DNA from: Tolypeutes matacus
Taxonomy: Eukaryota; Chordata; Mammalia; Cingulata; Chlamyphoridae
DNA length: 64,000 nt
NCBI GenBank assembly: GCA_026826555.1
Contig: JAKSZT010054399.1
Location: forward strand, 5,854,858-5,918,857
Direction of reading: 5' to 3'
A program made the position numbers and the translations under genes. This document shows positions 62,169-64,000 of the stretch, piece after piece. The stretch's first letter is position 1. The number at the start of each line of letters is the position of its first letter. Below the pieces are notes generated by a model that was not told where the DNA came from, made no database searches, and worked only from the letters and a program-made list of their open reading frames with translations.

Positions 62169-63457
62169 CTTCATTAGGAATGTTCTCTTTAGGTGTCATG
62201 TGTGCTTTAGGCCACCATCCTACTCCATCTTAAAATTCTGTCCAATTAAGTTTCATAGACCAATCTATCATAAGTTCAAACTCAACTTGAAATATTTGAT
62301 TGCATTAAGAAATAAAACTCTGGACAAAAAATTTCCCAATGGCCAGGTTTGATGCCATCTTAGATAATACAACTTATATATCAGTGAGTATCTGAGGTGG
62401 GGAGTTTGGGAAAATAATGAGAACATCTGGCCCATTATAAAAGCATGAGATTGAACCTAGGTTTATAATGTTCATCAATTTTCTTTCATTATACTAAATA
62501 TTATGTGTTAAGAATAAAAAACATGGTTCCTACATTCTCTGTTTAAGGGAGCACAAGAAATACACTAGAAATAATAAGGAAACAGGAATGAAACAACCTG
62601 TAACATAGTGCATACTTACATCTTCACACACACACGTATACACATATATAATATGTATGTTACACTATATAAAATGTACTATATGAATTATGGAAGTATG
62701 CCCAGTACTCCGTCACAGGTGTGTGTATACACATATTCTAGTTCATCTGTAGGAATAGGATAGACTCAGTCAGACCCTTCCTCAGAGTCAAGGTCTTGTG
62801 ACACAATTCCAAGATTGAGAAATGGGTAAATCAACACAGGCAGACAGCAGCTGTTTCTCCATCTTTCCTGATGACCAAAGGAACAGAAGGTTAAGTGCTT
62901 TAAAATCAAATTAACAGATATTTACTGAGCACACACTCTGTGCAAGACACCATGTTGGGCAATGGTTGAAGGGATGTTATCTCTCAGAATTAGGGCAAAA
63001 GTTCTGCGTACCCAGCAAGTTGCCCAACAAAATCTAGCTTCCTCCCTGCACCCCGGGAGCAACTGCTGCTTCTGGGTCTCTTCTTTTATTTCGACCTCCT
63101 CATTTGTCCTGGATTTCCAACTTCAAAGAAAGTACAATTTAGTGTTTTATTGTAAAATATGATGCAAGGAGTAAACAGATGAATAAAGAATTTAATTCAC
63201 TCCAGGGTAAAAGATTAAGCCCTGAAAAGTTCTTGATCCATGTATACTGAGAGGCTGATTTAACAAGATTTCATTTTAAGCAAGGAGACTTTTTGTTAGA
63301 GATCCGTGCTGGGCTTTCTGGGAAATTTGCTAAAAATGGGGCCAAGTTAATGAAGGCCCTTTTGTACTTTGCCCTACTCTTTTCTCCTTTCTGAAAGTAT
63401 GAAGATCCTCTGACTATATTATTAGACTTTTTCAAGTCATTGTTTATTCCTTTCTAA
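62169..63457. other. Intergenic stretch
   Basis: No gene recognised. (CA/TA)n near 62628-62660. An L2-like piece near 62905-62970 ('atatttactgagcacacactctgtgcaag'). Confidence 0.55.
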
Positions 63458-63472
63458 TCTTTATAAGCCTTT

Positions 63473-63714
63473 TTTTTTTTTTTGAGATTTTATTTATTTA
63501 TTTATCTATTCCCCCCTTGCTGCTTGTGCTCTCTGTGCCCATTTGCTGTGCGTTTTTCTGTGTCTGCTTGTCTCCCTTTGTTGGGTCGTCCTGCTGTGTC
63601 AGGTCACCGCGCCATGTGGGCTGGCTTGCCTTCACCAGGAGGCCCCGGGAATCGAACCTGGGGCCTCCCATATGGTAAACAGGGGCCGTATTGATTGAGC
63701 CACATCCGCTTCTC
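63473..63714 (-). mobile_element. Full-length tRNA-SINE, young
   Basis: Minus-strand head, B box 'ggttcgattcc', body and (aaat)n tail. Perfect 15-bp duplication tctttataagccttt at 63458-63472 and 63715-63729. The final 63730-64000 shows nothing recognisable. Confidence 0.93.
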
Positions 63715-64000
63715 TCTTTATAAGCCTTTGAAAAGCAAGGCCATTTCTTTCTCATGTGAACTACGGTCTAAGACATGATAGGGAATAAAATAAATCCATA
63801 TATTCAAATTGGTACTTACTTTGATATTGCTGAGTAGTTATCAATTCAAAAGATAGCCCTGAAATTTTCATCTTTGCTTCAGTGAAAGTAACCAGTTAGG
63901 ACTGTTTAAATGTCTAGAAAAAAGATTGATTCATAATATATATATTTGTTTTTAGTTCTATTGGAAAGCTTGCCTGGTTTAAAGTCCTTGAGCCTTTATG

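Noticed and set aside
1..64000. CRISPR arrays, operons or other prokaryote-type systems, and processed gene pseudogenes
   Set aside because: No regularly spaced repeats, ribosome-binding sites or gene clusters are present, and I recognised no intronless gene copy. The window is ordinary repeat-rich mammalian DNA around one gene.

Overview
This is a mammalian nuclear window, very probably from a xenarthran (armadillo or sloth). The evidence is the many short tRNA-derived SINEs of the armadillo DAS type (heads like 'gatgtggctcaagtggttg', B box near 'gttcgatccc') next to pan-mammalian MIR, L2, hAT, L1 and MaLR copies. I cannot tell armadillo from sloth by reading alone.

The only protein-coding gene I can support is TMEM170B, on the minus strand. 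It has three coding exons: 44155-44251, 19936-20106 and 8703-8833. They join in phase, with GT/AG splice sites, into an intact 132-residue three-helix membrane protein of the Tmemb_170 family. Exon 1 lies in a CpG island (about 43860-45220) with TATA-less promoter signals. Intron 1 is about 24 kb and intron 2 about 11 kb. The 3' UTR probably runs about 8 kb, from 8702 to poly(A) signals near 750-800. No other gene is visible.

Layout: 1-740 is the 3' flank with a MIR. 740-8702 is the putative 3' UTR with two SINE insertions. 8834-19935 (intron 2) holds MIRs, L1 fragments, an L1 of about 4 kb with an internal deletion, an ERV1-like solo LTR and a small hAT element. 20107-44154 (intron 1) holds LTRs, many SINEs, an interrupted hAT element, a second internally deleted L1 and a MaLR LTR. 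43860-45220 is the CpG island promoter. 45220-64000 is intergenic and dense in nested repeats: an antisense L1 broken by a nearly complete MaLR element, an L1M broken by another L1 and by a 400-base N gap, and several LTRs.

The most useful points beyond the gene are: two kinds of composite (dimeric) tRNA-SINE; an out-of-frame upstream ORF that would overlap the TMEM170B start; a sense-strand SINE carrying AATAAA motifs inside the 3' UTR; an inverted L1 segment inside an L1; and several perfect inverted repeats, one of them in the promoter. I found no bacterial-type system, CRISPR array, tRNA gene, rRNA gene or undescribed gene cluster.
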